Shown: positions 27,729-37,340 of the stretch, one piece after another | Layout of the letters: the number at the start of each line of letters is the position of its first letter | Position numbering within the stretch: position 1 is the first letter of the stretch | Source: Adonisia turfae CCMR0081 | GTDB taxonomy: Bacteria > Cyanobacteriota > Cyanobacteriia > Phormidesmidales > Phormidesmidaceae | Length of the DNA: 64,000 nucleotides | Assembly (NCBI RefSeq): GCF_011009555.1 | Contig: NZ_QXHD01000004.1 | Location: forward strand, 4,485,006 to 4,549,005 | Direction: 5' to 3' | Notes under the pieces: model-generated | What the model was told of the DNA's origin: nothing | The model's input: the letters and a program-made list of their open reading frames with translations, nothing else | Database searches by the model: none | Translations under genes and position numbers: made by a program

Positions 27729-30722
27729 TTATCCAAGACTAGTCATGGTCTCAGCATGATTACTGGCTGTTGCAGGAATCTGGAAGTAGGCATCTACCAT
27801 GTCAATCTGACTGCCGTCCACTTTGTTAGCAGAACCATGTTCAATCAGAACGTTACCGTGCTGATATACAGGGGTTTCTTCAAAGCTGGTGTTGAGGCTG
27901 GTGATACCTTGAGAGCCTAGGGTAATCAGTTCTCCCTCATCAGTTGTGTGGTTCTCATTGGCATCTTGCCAAAGAATTATGCCACCCGTAAGAATCTCTT
28001 GATTACCAATGAGACCGTCACCATTGGTGTCAAATGTCTGTAGTTTGGCAAAACCTTCACCCACTTCACCACCAAACAACTCAGAAATATCGTCGATGAT
28101 GCCATTCTCGTTGTTATCTACGGCGAGGAATGCATCAGCACCGGAGAGCCAGCCAGATTCAATGGCAGTGCCTGTGCCTAAAAGGTCAAAGGTCCCAATT
28201 GTTGCACCCATAGCAGTGGTTTGAACGCCATCACCATTCAGATCAAGGGCAATGGGGCTAAAGAAGTCGTAGTGGGTGCGATCGCGAATCGAAACATCGA
28301 TATGATCGCCACATAGCTTGTCAGCATCACCGGATACCAGACTAACCGAAAAACGTTCAGTACCCTCATAGTAACCATTGCGCGTGGGGGCATCCCAATC
28401 AACGGTGACTTTTTCCTTCCAGGTTTGCACATGGAAGGTTTCAGACTTGGTTTGACCGGCAGCGACTTTAACCTGAATCACGCCATCGTAGTCTTTATGA
28501 CCATTCTGGTCATAGACTGTATAGTCCCAGCTAGCATCGCCAGGGCCAATGGCTTTACGATCGTCCCCGGTGTAACCAGCGCGACCTTGGGCGATATAAC
28601 CATAGGTCTTTTTAATCACCCGACCCCAGCGGTTACGAGTATCGTAATAGCCACCCCACATGATGTCTTGATAACCTGCACGGTAATCAGTCGTCATTTT
28701 GGCAGAGCCACTGTTTACTTGAACTGTGAAATAGCGATCAACATCACTAACACCATCGAGTTCAACAAAGTAACGTCCTTTTTTGCCTTCATTGATACCC
28801 TCTGTACCTACTAACTTGGCACAGACTGCTGTTTTCACTAACCCTGCATCTAAGGTGGAGTTATGTTCACCAGCGGCTAAGGTGACTATTTGAGTCATGC
28901 CATTGTCAGGATTAGCGTCGGAATCAATAGCATCGTTGTTGCTGCCGCTGCTAGCAACCAACTTAATGTCATCCAAACGGGCTCCACGACCATAGTTTTG
29001 AGCGATACCAGTGGATAAAAATTCCAGCTGTTTTGTGGTGCCGTCACCCTCAAATGTAACGGTATAGGTTTTCCAGTTGAGCCCTGAACTCTGAGTGCCA
29101 TCTTCTTTGACCTCTAGAAGTGTTGCACCATCTAAACGAACCTCTAGGGCATTGACATCGGCATTGTACCCTGGTCGGGCTGCTGACTGGAATGTGAGGG
29201 TATATTGCTTGCCTGTTTCAGTCGCAATATTCCGATAAATTTGACTGGTATCATTGTAATAATTCAGTCTGTCATCATTCAGTTCGATGTGGTTGTTCCC
29301 ATCTGCTGAGTGGTTATAGTGCAGCTCAAGATAACCGTCTTTTGACCGCCATCCTTCTAGGGGTGCTTTAATAAAACTGCCATTGCTGACGCTTTCAAAG
29401 CTGGACTCAAAGACGACTTCCTCTGTTGTCATGTCATCAGCATTAGCTTGGGTAAATGTATAACCCTGGGGTAAGTGAGAGAATGTGACTTTATATTCTT
29501 CACCCGCATTGAGGTTTGTGAAAGCGTAATTGCCGTTAGCATCAGTGACAGTTTCAGCCGTGGTGTCGTCAGCATTCCCAATGATGCCATCTGCACCACC
29601 GCCCGTCAGGGTGACTTTGACATCTGCAACGCCTTGTTCACCCGCATCTTGTATGCCATTTTTATTGGTGTCGTACCAAACGCGATCGCCCAGGCTTGCA
29701 GTTGCTTCAGATACAATTCCTGCATCAATGGTGCTGTCGTACTCACCAGGGTCTAGGGTGATTTTGTGAGTAAGACCTGTGGTTGTATCTGCATCTGAAT
29801 CCAGGGCATCATTACCGGTGTTGGCATCGGTAAATTCAAATCCATCAGGTGTTTCAAACTGAACTTTATAATCACCAGCAACAACGGTGAAATGATACTC
29901 ACCATTGCTATCAGTAGTGGTAGAGTCGATCACCTCATCAGCTTCTATAGTGCCATCACCATCAACATCGGTTAGTAGATTAACGGTTGTTCCTGCAACC
30001 CCCACTTCTGTCACATCTTGAATGCCATTACGGTTGCTGTCAACAAATACTTTATCGCCTAGCTTGGCTAGCTCAATAGCCGCAAACTGGACCTGTGCAT
30101 CAGGTGCACCATCACCATCTGTATCGGGAACAATAATAATCCCCATTTTTTGACCATAGCTCGGAACAAACCCCTCACCATTGGCACGAGCTGCTGCAAC
30201 AATCTCATCTACTCGTTCCTGTTGCCAGTAGTCCCCTTCTTCACCAATGCCACCAGCGGTAGAGTTTTCATCATCAATTAATGTCCAAACAGCCCTCTGT
30301 AGGTCTGCCCAAGTGTAATTCCCAGAACCACTAGGAGAGGTTTGCTGAGTAAAATCCTGATTGATAATCCAGTTTAGTAAGTCTAGATTTTCAGGTTTTT
30401 CGATGAGACCCTGCCCCACTAATTCATCGGGTAAGGGTTCGTAGCTGGAATAAACTTTGGCAGAATAGCTACTCCCCACTTCATTGGTGTTGGCATCGAT
30501 GATACCGTTGAAGTTTTCATCTACACCAAACCCAATATCTCGGTCGCTATCGATACAAAAGCCACCGTATGTGCCATTTAAGACACCTCCATCTTCAATC
30601 ACAAGATCCACATATGTTGAATCGTTAGGATCGTTAGGATCACTATAATGACGGTGAATACGATTGATAGCCTTCAATGTTAGCTGCTCAGGCAAAGCAG
30701 CACTTAGAGATTTGATATCCAT
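27729..30722 (-). CDS. Large SdrD-B-domain surface or secreted protein
   Basis: 997 residues with no N-terminal signal peptide. Residues 1-225 resemble a thioester/choice-of-anchor-type head (YVDLVIEDGG ... GTYGGFCIDSDRDIGF). Two SdrD-B repeats follow (LGDKVFVDSNRNGIQD...; LGDRVWYDTNKNGIQD...), each with the DSD/DAG calcium-type end (DPGEYDSTIDAGIV; AAGEHNSTLDAGLV). The second is interrupted by a beta-sandwich-like insert of about 150 residues. A Calx-beta-like part is followed by a C-terminal dockerin/EF-hand-like block (ALDLNGDGVQTT; DNNENGIIDD; DTNGDGLIGN). Lack of a signal peptide suggests type I secretion or another leaderless route. Confidence 0.7.
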   Translation of the reverse strand: MDIKSLSAALPEQLTLKAINRIHRHYSDPNDPNDSTYVDLVIEDGGVLNGTYGGFCIDSDRDIGFGVDENFNGIIDANTNEVGSSYSAKVYSSYEPLPDELVGQGLIEKPENLDLLNWIINQDFTQQTSPSGSGNYTWADLQRAVWTLIDDENSTAGGIGEEGDYWQQERVDEIVAAARANGEGFVPSYGQKMGIIIVPDTDGDGAPDAQVQFAAIELAKLGDKVFVDSNRNGIQDVTEVGVAGTTVNLLTDVDGDGTIEADEVIDSTTTDSNGEYHFTVVAGDYKVQFETPDGFEFTDANTGNDALDSDADTTTGLTHKITLDPGEYDSTIDAGIVSEATASLGDRVWYDTNKNGIQDAGEQGVADVKVTLTGGGADGIIGNADDTTAETVTDANGNYAFTNLNAGEEYKVTFSHLPQGYTFTQANADDMTTEEVVFESSFESVSNGSFIKAPLEGWRSKDGYLELHYNHSADGNNHIELNDDRLNYYNDTSQIYRNIATETGKQYTLTFQSAARPGYNADVNALEVRLDGATLLEVKEDGTQSSGLNWKTYTVTFEGDGTTKQLEFLSTGIAQNYGRGARLDDIKLVASSGSNNDAIDSDANPDNGMTQIVTLAAGEHNSTLDAGLVKTAVCAKLVGTEGINEGKKGRYFVELDGVSDVDRYFTVQVNSGSAKMTTDYRAGYQDIMWGGYYDTRNRWGRVIKKTYGYIAQGRAGYTGDDRKAIGPGDASWDYTVYDQNGHKDYDGVIQVKVAAGQTKSETFHVQTWKEKVTVDWDAPTRNGYYEGTERFSVSLVSGDADKLCGDHIDVSIRDRTHYDFFSPIALDLNGDGVQTTAMGATIGTFDLLGTGTAIESGWLSGADAFLAVDNNENGIIDDISELFGGEVGEGFAKLQTFDTNGDGLIGNQEILTGGIILWQDANENHTTDEGELITLGSQGITSLNTSFEETPVYQHGNVLIEHGSANKVDGSQIDMVDAYFQIPATASNHAETMTSLG

Positions 30723-31617
30723 TTAAATCGTGTTCCTTGGTGTGTTGAATTTGCTAGCAAGATGGTGAAGCGAGAGCAGTTCTTGACGGCTTACACCTAC
30801 TACTGGTTCAGGCAAAAGAAGGTCCGCCAATTCAGCTCAACAAAGAGATGCAACCTTGTATTTTTGGCAGGCAGATCAGTTAACTTCTTCAACATTGGCA
30901 GATGCCCATTGAGAAGCTATTGCAGATTTAAATAATCTGGAAAATGGGCTTTAACGATAACTAAAGCTAACCATGCCAGGACGTAGAAACTCTGTCAGTT
31001 TCTGAATCTTATGGAGGTCCCCCTAAGACTCGAAGATATAGTTGTTGCATATGCTGTGGCAATAAACAAGATATGCACGAATTTGAAGCTGTATGCTGGT
31101 AATGAGGTGTTCGAACGCAAAGAAAGTTGTTGACATCCTTTGTTTTATCTTGTTTATGTGCACTTGGAGCATAGTAACTGTTTCGCTGTCACATCACTAA
31201 TATAATGGTTATTTGTATGTAACTCTTTAAATATAATACGAAGCATAAGTGGTTCCTCTATGAACTCAACAACAAAACTTGGTTTGCTTCGGTGCGAAGG
31301 ATACAGTCTTCAAAGAAGATAATATTGATCTTTGAAAAGGCTTTTGGGGTAAATGTTTCCTGTATTCAGATCTTTTAATACACTACAAAGTATTTTGATT
31401 CTTTTGTGAACTCAGCAATTAAAGTTGTTTCTACTGATTTGAATGGCAAGATGTTAACGATTTCTCGTGCTAAGTTGCTGTGTTTCTTCAACCGGATAAA
31501 TCTCTATTTTTGTCTCTGTTTTTGTAATGTTGAATTAATGGTGCCTTTTGAATCGTGCTTATAGGTTGATTATCTATGATATTTGCGTTGCATGCATATT
31601 TGAGTGCGTATGGGCCA
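30723..31617. other. Long intergenic region without a supported gene
   Basis: 895 bases, AT-rich in the distal half. No frame looks protein-like. A plus-strand promoter-like pair is visible (TTGACA at 31130-31135, TTTATG at 31153-31158, 17-base spacer) with no coding gene downstream, so a small RNA is conceivable. Two related 25-base segments (around 31259 and 31408; tgaactca-rcaa) are the only repeat noticed. Confidence 0.3.
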
Positions 31618-32883
31618 TCAAAGGTGTGACGAATTGATCCCATGGCCTGCTAGCCAGCCTGTTGTCCAGGCACTTTGGAAGTTGAAACCACCGGTAATGC
31701 CATCAATATCTAGAATCTCTCCTGCAAAGAAGAGTCCAGGACAGAGGCGGCTTTCCATGGTTTTAAAGTTAATCTCTTTGAGGCGAACGCCGCCGCAGGT
31801 GACAAACTCTTCTTTGAATACGCCCTTGCCTTGGAGGGAGTATTCTCCTTGGCAGAGCTCTTGGGTGAGTTTGTTGATGGCTTTGTTAGATAATGTTGTC
31901 CATTGGGCTTGGGGATCAATTTGGGCGCGTTGGACAAAATAGGTCCAAAGACGTTTGGGGGCCGGTGTGGGATTGTGATTTGCGATCGCACGTTTCCCCC
32001 CTTCCTCCCTAGCAGTTTGCAGCAGTGCTCGCACATTATCCTGTGTCAGCTGGGGCAACCAATTAATTAGTACAGTGCCCTGGTACTTCTGCTCGTGGAG
32101 GGCACGCGCACCCCAGGCCGATAGTTTCAAAACGGCTGGACCGCTTAGACCCCAATGGGTGATCAGCACCGGACCTGTTTGGGAAAGGGGTTTCTTTTGG
32201 CCCGGCAGTTTGAGTTTTACCTCTACGGGGTCCATGGAGAGGCCGCTGCGCTGCCTTAAGGCGGCATCTTTAATGGTGAATGTAAACAGAGAGGGAACCG
32301 GTGGCTCAATGGTGTGGCCCAGACTTTTGGCAATGCGGTGTCCCTGGGGACTACTGCCGGTGGCCAGGAGGATGCGATCGCACTTCACATTGCCCTCCTT
32401 TAGCCCCACTAAAAAACCTGGTTCTGTTGCGCTTACCTGTTTTACAGGCGAGCGAGTTTTGATGATGATGCCTGCTTTCAGGGCAGTTTTTATCAAGCAA
32501 TCGACGATGGTGGCAGAGTCATCGGTCACGGGAAACATGCGTCCGTCCGCTTCTGTTTTGAGTTTGACGCCATGGTTGCGATACCAGTCAACAGTGTCTT
32601 GGGGCTGAAACCGAGAAAATGCGCCGCGCAATGCTTTGCCGCCACGGGGATAGTTCTGCACCAGTTGGCTAGGTTCAAAGCAGTGGTGAGTGACGTTGCA
32701 GCGGCCACCGCCGGAGATGCGCACCTTGGCTAGACACTCGGGACCGGCTTCATAAAGGGTGACGATGGCGTTGGGGGTGGCATGGGCGGCTGCGATCGCG
32801 CCAAAAAAACCTGCTGCACCGCCACCAATGACTATTACTCGTTGCTTTTCCACGCTCTGGCTATACCTAACAATGGTGGGCAA
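31618..32883 (-). CDS. HI0933-family (BaiN/YhiN-like) FAD-dependent oxidoreductase
   Basis: 421 residues. The N-terminal dinucleotide-binding motif is VIVIGGGAAGFFGAIAA, followed by the family-specific KVRISGGGRCNVTHH stretch and the C-terminal FAD motif PGLFFAGEILDIDGITGGFNFQSAW. HI0933 proteins are flavoproteins of unclear physiological substrate (one relative, BaiN, reduces bile-acid intermediates). Isolated gene. Confidence 0.9.
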   Translation of the reverse strand: MPTIVRYSQSVEKQRVIVIGGGAAGFFGAIAAAHATPNAIVTLYEAGPECLAKVRISGGGRCNVTHHCFEPSQLVQNYPRGGKALRGAFSRFQPQDTVDWYRNHGVKLKTEADGRMFPVTDDSATIVDCLIKTALKAGIIIKTRSPVKQVSATEPGFLVGLKEGNVKCDRILLATGSSPQGHRIAKSLGHTIEPPVPSLFTFTIKDAALRQRSGLSMDPVEVKLKLPGQKKPLSQTGPVLITHWGLSGPAVLKLSAWGARALHEQKYQGTVLINWLPQLTQDNVRALLQTAREEGGKRAIANHNPTPAPKRLWTYFVQRAQIDPQAQWTTLSNKAINKLTQELCQGEYSLQGKGVFKEEFVTCGGVRLKEINFKTMESRLCPGLFFAGEILDIDGITGGFNFQSAWTTGWLAGHGINSSHL

Positions 32884-33124
32884 GGCTGATTCTGACGGAC
32901 AATGTTTCTGTAGATGTCAGGCATTGACCACACTACATGGTTTTGAATCGTTTCTGTTGCCTGATGGGTCGAGGGTATCCATGGGACATGGGACGCATTG
33001 ATGGAATTTACCCTCATTCATAAGAAAATTTACATTTTGTACTTTTATTAGCTTATATTAATGAATGTGAAGGCATCTCAGATTTCTTTAGTAGAAGTCA
33101 GGATGCTAAATAGTGATGATTGCC

Positions 33125-33171
33125 TTGGCTGTCTAAGACCTTGAGGGTTTTGGACAGCCAATTTCTTTATT
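33125..33171 (+). terminator. Orphan terminator-like hairpin
   Basis: TTGGCTGTC (33125-33133) pairs perfectly with GACAGCCAA (33153-33161), followed by TTTCTTTATT. No plus-strand gene precedes it, which raises the possibility of a small RNA ending here. The rest of 32884-33388 contains only a short inverted pair (CTCAGCCA near 33253 / TGGCTGAG near 33308). Confidence 0.45.
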
Positions 33172-33388
33172 GGGGGTATTGTTACAAAAAATATAAATTA
33201 TTTCAAAACGTAACAGATGAAGCATGACTACTAAAGGTCAGATCCGTTGCACTCAGCCAATGTAGACAGGTCGCTAGCTTGGTCTCAACCCATGCAGACA
33301 TGGCCGCTGGCTGAGCGCAGTCGCAGCCAGCAAGTGGGGCTATAGTGAGCTAAATTTGACGCCAAAGATTGCTCTTCGCTTGCCACCC

Positions 33389-34426
33389 ATGGCTAATCCC
33401 CTGTCACCCGATAACTACCGCCGATTTTTACAATCCCTCAAGGATCGTATTCGCTCGGCCCAGGTTAAGGCAGCCTTAGCCGTCAATCAAGAATTGATTC
33501 TGCTCTATTGGCAGATTGGACGTGAAATTTTAGACCGTCAACAGCAAGAAGGTTGGGGCACTAAAGTCATTGATCGCCTCGCTAAGGATCTCAAACGCGA
33601 CTTTCCTGAAATGACTGGCTTTTCGTCCCGTAACCTCAAGTACATGCGTTCCTTTGCCGATGCCTACCCTGATGCTCAGCTGGTGCGCCAGGTGTTCTCA
33701 CAAATTCCCTGGGGCCATAATGTCCGACTGTTGGATGCCCTCAAAGATCCTGAAGAGCGTCTTTGGTATGCGCGCCAGACCATTGAGCATGGCTGGAGTC
33801 GCAATGTGCTGCTTATGCAGATTGATCAGGGGCTACACCATCAGAAAAGCGCAGCCATCAACAATTTTGAGCGTACGCTGCCGCCGGACCAGTCCGATCT
33901 GGCTAAAAATCTCATTAAAGATCCCTACAATTTTGACTTTCTAACCCTGGCAGCCGATGCTCAAGAGCGGGACCTGGAGCAATCTTTGTTAGGCCACATT
34001 CGAGATTTTTTGCTAGAGCTAGGTGTGGGCTTTGCCTTTGTGGGTAGCCAATATCCCATCCAGGTGGGTAGCAAGGAGTATGCCATTGATTTGCTGTTTT
34101 ACCACCTGAAGCTACGCTGCTTTGTGGTGATTGACCTGAAGCTAGGTGAGTTTGAACCGGAGTTTTCCGGCAAGATGAACTTCTTTGTCTCGGCAGTCGA
34201 TGATCTGCTGCGTCATGCAGATGACCAGCCTACGATTGGCATGATTTTGTGCAAGTCCAATGATGCGACGGTGGCGGAGTATTCTTTGCGGGATGTCAAC
34301 AAGCCGATTGGTGTGGCCACCCATCGGCTGGGGCGTGAGCTACCGGCGGATTTGCAAGGGACGCTACCCACCGTCGAAGAACTGGAGCAACAATTGGACA
34401 ATGCGCAACTCCCTGGGACGAGTTGA
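33389..34426 (+). CDS. DUF1016 / YhcG-type PD-(D/E)XK nuclease-domain protein
   Basis: 345 residues from ATG 33389 (MANPLSPDNY); an in-frame TTG at 33356 is less likely. N-terminal DUF1016 helical domain (AALAVNQELILLYWQIGREIL ... FPEMTGFSSRNLKYMRSFADAYP) and C-terminal nuclease domain with YAIDLLFYHLKLRCFVVIDLKLGEFEPEF: the Asp and the DLK of the PD-(D/E)XK site are present. Relatives sit in defence islands and restriction-modification neighbourhoods; here there is no partner gene nearby, so the target is unknown. Confidence 0.88.
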   Translation: MANPLSPDNYRRFLQSLKDRIRSAQVKAALAVNQELILLYWQIGREILDRQQQEGWGTKVIDRLAKDLKRDFPEMTGFSSRNLKYMRSFADAYPDAQLVRQVFSQIPWGHNVRLLDALKDPEERLWYARQTIEHGWSRNVLLMQIDQGLHHQKSAAINNFERTLPPDQSDLAKNLIKDPYNFDFLTLAADAQERDLEQSLLGHIRDFLLELGVGFAFVGSQYPIQVGSKEYAIDLLFYHLKLRCFVVIDLKLGEFEPEFSGKMNFFVSAVDDLLRHADDQPTIGMILCKSNDATVAEYSLRDVNKPIGVATHRLGRELPADLQGTLPTVEELEQQLDNAQLPGTS

Positions 34427-34527
34427 GTGAGTTGTGAGCGATCCTATCAGTTAGGATGTCGTATCAGACTATGGTTCAGGGCCGTATGGTTAACCCCTAG
34501 AAAACCCAACACTCAAAATTCAAAAGA

Positions 34528-34905
34528 CTAATGTTTGAGGGCTCTATCTAAACTCACAGCCCCTGCACCAGCATCAATCACCATGAGCAGTCCACCGATC
34601 AGGCCTAAGTTCTTGAGAAATGAATTGATCTGAGTAGGGTCTGCTACGAAATTGTGAAACATGAGCGACGCTGGAATTAGAAACAGAACCAGCAGCAGTG
34701 CGCCAATTTTGGTCTTGTAACCCAGGAGTAATGACAGGCTCCCCAGGAGCTGAAAAGTGATGGTTGCAGCCGCTAATAGACTGCCAAGGGGCAAACGCTG
34801 ACCCAGCATGTCAGCAAAATCAGAAAAGCCCATCAGATGATTAATGCCTGCTTTTAGAAAGATCAGCGCTAAGCAAACACGGGCGGCAAGGGGTAGATAC
34901 TTCAT
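34528..34905 (-). CDS. DoxX-family membrane protein
   Basis: 125 residues with four membrane helices (7-22, 42-62, 66-86, 96-116). Family features include the RVCLALIFLKAGINHLMGF start and the FVADPTQINSFLKNLGLIGGLLMV end. DoxX relatives are quinone- or thiosulfate-linked membrane subunits or uncharacterised stress proteins. Its ATG overlaps the stop of the upstream gene (ATGA), so translation is probably coupled. Confidence 0.85.
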   Translation of the reverse strand: MKYLPLAARVCLALIFLKAGINHLMGFSDFADMLGQRLPLGSLLAAATITFQLLGSLSLLLGYKTKIGALLLVLFLIPASLMFHNFVADPTQINSFLKNLGLIGGLLMVIDAGAGAVSLDRALKH

Positions 34906-35123
34906 AGGTCAGATTGGGTGGTTTTGTATTGCTTTGGGACTAAATATAAAAACAAATACCACCAGACGAAAATCACGAATGCAACAGGTGTTGTAATCCA
35001 CCAGCGATGCAGCCATGTCCAGCTAATTGTAGGGATAGCCAGGCCAGTTAAAACGATGGACCAGGGTTGGCACCACCAAGGTTTTAGCTGCCATAGGGAT
35101 TGGGGGTTTTTGGATGTTTCCAT
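34902..35123 (-). CDS. DUF6737-like small membrane protein
   Basis: 73 residues from ATG 35123; the frame continues to 35144 without an obvious signal. KPWWCQPWSIVLTGL followed by two hydrophobic segments (AIPTISWTWLHRWW; TTPVAFVIFVWWYLFLYLVPK) resembles the Trp-rich cyanobacterial DUF6737 family. It overlaps the DoxX gene by four bases, which links their functions. No catalytic residue can be assigned. Confidence 0.65.
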   Translation of the reverse strand: METSKNPQSLWQLKPWWCQPWSIVLTGLAIPTISWTWLHRWWITTPVAFVIFVWWYLFLYLVPKQYKTTQSDL

Positions 35124-35587
35124 GGATAACTCAAGACACCACACATGCTTAGGGTAGCTTGGGCCGCTTACCGCTATGGCAAAAAAAAAGCGGTTGAAAC
35201 AGCGTAAAGCTGTCTCGCCCGCTCCTTGTTAACCCACCCCAGGAGCTGCCCATCATAAAACAGACAACCCCGGTTCTGAAATTGCCAGCATCGACAGACA
35301 CTAGCAAAACCTAGGAAGCTCAGTAGCAGGCATTGCCCTGGTAACGAAGGGTTAATGCACTGACTTGCACATTTCTTGCCTAAACATCTGTACCTTTCAA
35401 TGTTTCACAACTGGAAGAAACGTGTTGAACTATCAACTTGAGTTAAGAATCCCATGGAAAGATAACAAATAGGTGTAATTACTTATTTTCTTTATAATTG
35501 CTCCCTATTGGTAGTCCTTGATACTTTTTTCATTTCTTCCTAGGTAGGATTAAGGTAAGCCTGAACTCAGGGTGATGTTTTTTGGGG
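35124..35587. other. Intergenic region between divergent genes
   Basis: 464 bases. A short inverted pair (AACAGC/GCTGT) lies near 35198-35212 beside an A-run, perhaps a weak terminator. The part close to 35588 must carry the DUF1838 promoter. Nothing else recognised. Confidence 0.3.
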
Positions 35588-36391
35588 ATGTTACTGATGA
35601 CTGATTTAGATCGTGCCTACGATGTCAGTAACCTGGACTTTTATCGTCATTACCATGGTAAGCAGCTTTATTATCGATGGGAGGGAACGGTGTGGTGGCG
35701 ACTGTCACCTGAAGCGCCGTTAGAGAAGATAGTTGCGATCGCAGGCATGAATGCCACCAAAGTATTCCTTTGCTCTGGTGAAAATGGCGAGTATGGCCAC
35801 CGTATTAATCGAGAGCTAGGCCTCTATTGCGATCTAGACACTGGCGATGTACTTACCCAGTGGCAACCCTTTCCCAATCGGCCACCCGTATCCGTAGTAC
35901 CCATTGCCAACCGAGTTGTGCAGGGAGATGTCAGCCCCAAAACGACGACGATTCCTGCGGGGCAACCTTACCTGAAGAAAGTCCAGGAGATACCCCTCAC
36001 CTATCCCCATCCCCTGGCTGACGATCCTCAGTATCGCGAACATTGCCCTGGGCCTACATTTCAAGGCACCGAATATTTCACAACCTACGCTGTCCGCCCT
36101 GGAGTGACAGCGCCCACCCCCCTTTGGGCTCGCGATTGTCCCTGGCTCCCATGGATGAAGATGGGTTATGAGCATCCTGCTCGTCTGAGATTTGAAACCA
36201 CCATTCAGCGAGTGGAAACTTTTGAAGAACTCAATCCAAAATTAATTGAAGTAATTCGTCAGCGTGTACCTATTTATGAGCACACCCCAGATACCATCGA
36301 CGAACCCAACGTTACCAGTACGACTTATTTCAAAAAATATTTTGATGCCTATCAAGCAGGTGAAGAATTTCCCATTAGGGAGGCTGAATAA
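35588..36391 (+). CDS. DUF1838 family protein
   Basis: 267 residues from ATG 35588; ATG 35597 is nearly equivalent. Matches DUF1838 in the order of motifs: an N-terminal 'YYRWEGTVWWR' segment, NRELGLYCDLDTGDVLTQWQPFPNRPPVSVVPIANRVVQG, PGPTFQGTEYFTTYAVRPG, and PWLPWMKMGYEHPARLRFETTIQRV. No signal peptide in this copy, although many relatives are exported. Function unknown. Confidence 0.8.
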   Translation: MLLMTDLDRAYDVSNLDFYRHYHGKQLYYRWEGTVWWRLSPEAPLEKIVAIAGMNATKVFLCSGENGEYGHRINRELGLYCDLDTGDVLTQWQPFPNRPPVSVVPIANRVVQGDVSPKTTTIPAGQPYLKKVQEIPLTYPHPLADDPQYREHCPGPTFQGTEYFTTYAVRPGVTAPTPLWARDCPWLPWMKMGYEHPARLRFETTIQRVETFEELNPKLIEVIRQRVPIYEHTPDTIDEPNVTSTTYFKKYFDAYQAGEEFPIREAE

Positions 36392-36527
36392 TAAGTCGAC
36401 AAGACCTGGCTAGGGAGATTAGGCGAGTTTAGAATAGAATTTCTAGTAATAGGCGTTTGTCCCCCTAGGGGGCATTGAGAGATCAGGGTAACAACGTTTC
36501 AATTAGATGGCTGTTTGAGGAAGAACT

Positions 36528-37316
36528 ATGTCTAGAAACTGGTTGTTGCATGTGGCTGTTTTCCCACTCTTGTTAGGGGGAGTTGCTTGTACCCAGTCAC
36601 CTGAGGCTAAAGTCGGCACCCTAGAATTAAGGGCTAATGGTGAAGACTTTATTCGACAGGGGTTTACTAGTAAAGATGGCTGGCAAATTGAGTTTGACCA
36701 TGCCTATACCAATATCCAGGATGTTGTTGCTTACCAGACATCGCCTCCTTTTAATCCAGATGCTGATGTAGAAATTACAGCTCAAACCAATACTGTGCTA
36801 GCAGACGCCGCCAATGTGGATCTAGCTGAGGGGGATGCAACTGCTGCACCCATTTTGGTAAAACAGGTAGAGACGCCAGCAGGTCGCTATAACGCTCTAT
36901 CTTGGAAGCTAGTTTCAGAGGGGGAACCATCCTTGGTCTTAATCGGAACAGCAACCCGTGATGGTGAAACCATTCCTTTTGAAATTGCCATGAATCCGTC
37001 GTTAGAATTCTTCTGCGGCGATTTTATTGGTGATGAGCGTAAAGGGATTTTAGATCCTGAAGGAACGGCAGATGTGGAAGCCACGTTTCACTTTGACCAT
37101 CTGTTTGGTGATATTGATATACCTGCAGATGAGGTCCTCAATCGCGGGGCGCTGGGATTTGACCCGTTTGCGGCTTTAGCACAAGATGGTGTTGTTAATG
37201 TAACTCCTGAAGACTTGGAAGCAAGGCTGACCAAGGTGGAGAAACTTCAGCTCGCCGACATCTATAAAGGCTTAGGACACGTAGGAGAGGGACACTGCCG
37301 CGCAGAGGAAATCTAA
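36528..37316 (+). CDS. Lipoprotein of unknown function
   Basis: 262 residues. The signal sequence MSRNWLLHVAVFPLLLGGVAC ends in a lipobox (GGVA-C, Cys21). The mature part is acidic and beta-rich (GFTSKDGWQIEFDHAYTNIQDVVAYQT) with a histidine-rich patch FHFDHLFGD and paired Cys (EFFCGDF; GHCRAEE) that could bind metal or form a disulfide. I do not recognise a named family. It is followed immediately by the first copy of the long non-coding repeat. Confidence 0.65.
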   Translation: MSRNWLLHVAVFPLLLGGVACTQSPEAKVGTLELRANGEDFIRQGFTSKDGWQIEFDHAYTNIQDVVAYQTSPPFNPDADVEITAQTNTVLADAANVDLAEGDATAAPILVKQVETPAGRYNALSWKLVSEGEPSLVLIGTATRDGETIPFEIAMNPSLEFFCGDFIGDERKGILDPEGTADVEATFHFDHLFGDIDIPADEVLNRGALGFDPFAALAQDGVVNVTPEDLEARLTKVEKLQLADIYKGLGHVGEGHCRAEEI

Positions 37317-37340
37317 GGCAACTGTAGGTTAGATGCGTTC

